Source: OAS926 sp035503715
GTDB lineage: Bacteria > Pseudomonadota > Alphaproteobacteria > Rhizobiales > Rhizobiaceae
Reading direction: 5' to 3'
Assembly (NCBI GenBank): GCA_035503715.1
Contig: DATJTE010000059.1
Location: forward strand, 1-64,000
DNA length: 64,000 nt
Shown piece by piece: positions 63,877 to 64,000 of this stretch. The position numbers and the translations under genes were made by a program. The notes under the pieces are model-generated. The model was not told the DNA's origin, made no database searches, and saw nothing but the letters and a program-made list of their open reading frames with translations. Position 1 is the first letter of the stretch; each line of letters opens with the position of its first letter.

Positions 63877-64000
63877 AGCTCGTTCCTTTCAAGGGTTGCG
63901 CCGGCGTTTGCGGCGGGTTGGAATGGCGGTAATCTGGGCAATTCAGGGCTAGACGACAAACGAGTAATCGTGCAGGATTTGTGATCAACGCTCACAAATA

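Overview
The window looks like a chromosomal segment of a GC-rich member of the Hyphomicrobiales (Rhizobiales), probably near Mesorhizobium or another Phyllobacteriaceae genus. This rests on gene content and order: chvE-gguA-gguB with a divergent gbpR; the redox pair actS-actR; the block lptC-lptA-lptB-rpoN-hpf-ptsN; olsB; cueR/hmrR; and the palindromic repeats seen in such genomes. The exact genus cannot be read from the sequence. No rRNA, tRNA or CRISPR array was recognised.

Layout. 1-1530: truncated beta-hydroxyacid dehydrogenase and a P-loop kinase. 1671-4623: hybrid sensor kinase and PAS-GGDEF diguanylate cyclase. 4627-5760: MetE-like enzyme. 5861-11131: ChvE sugar-uptake operon and its LysR regulator. 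11128-15645: HrpB helicase, ActS, ActR. 15754-18241: MmcB, an unknown membrane protein, a frameshifted GFA-family gene, HicA-HicB, CueR. 18479-22285: L,D-transpeptidase, nucleoside hydrolase, small heat-shock protein, DUF1150, PtsN, HPF. 22533-26345: RpoN and the lipopolysaccharide export genes. 26618-37789: SppA, IHF-beta, LapA-like protein, cyclodeaminase-like enzyme, two RNA methyltransferases, LspA, AcuI, hybrid kinase, OlsB, MmcQ/YjbR, RsgA. 37912-40287: metallohydrolase, VOC protein, cupin and a MarR regulator with three operator-like palindromes. 40384-43334: an apparent peptide natural-product (RiPP) cassette with a precursor-like protein, a B12-type radical SAM maturase and two small partners. 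43380-44725: Cys-rich protein behind a structured leader, a palindromic repeat, a secreted protein. 44900-47745: PLD-family nuclease and N6-adenine methylase, a probable restriction-modification pair. 47857-54316: malic enzyme, EamA transporter, MutS. 54350-57499: LysR regulator with methyltransferase, ABM monooxygenase and intradiol dioxygenase. 57798-63876: ABC-F ATPase and a run of small stress or metabolite-damage proteins with a GlxA-type regulator.

Most of the window is chromosomal housekeeping and regulation. The accessory parts are HicAB, the RiPP-like cassette and the restriction-modification pair. Two features stand out. First, the radical SAM cassette, whose precursor-like protein has no family I recognise. 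Second, a family of palindromic elements that lies in intergenic DNA and also inside coding sequences (hrpB, the EamA gene, and twice in mutS), where the reading frame stays open and adds low-complexity segments.
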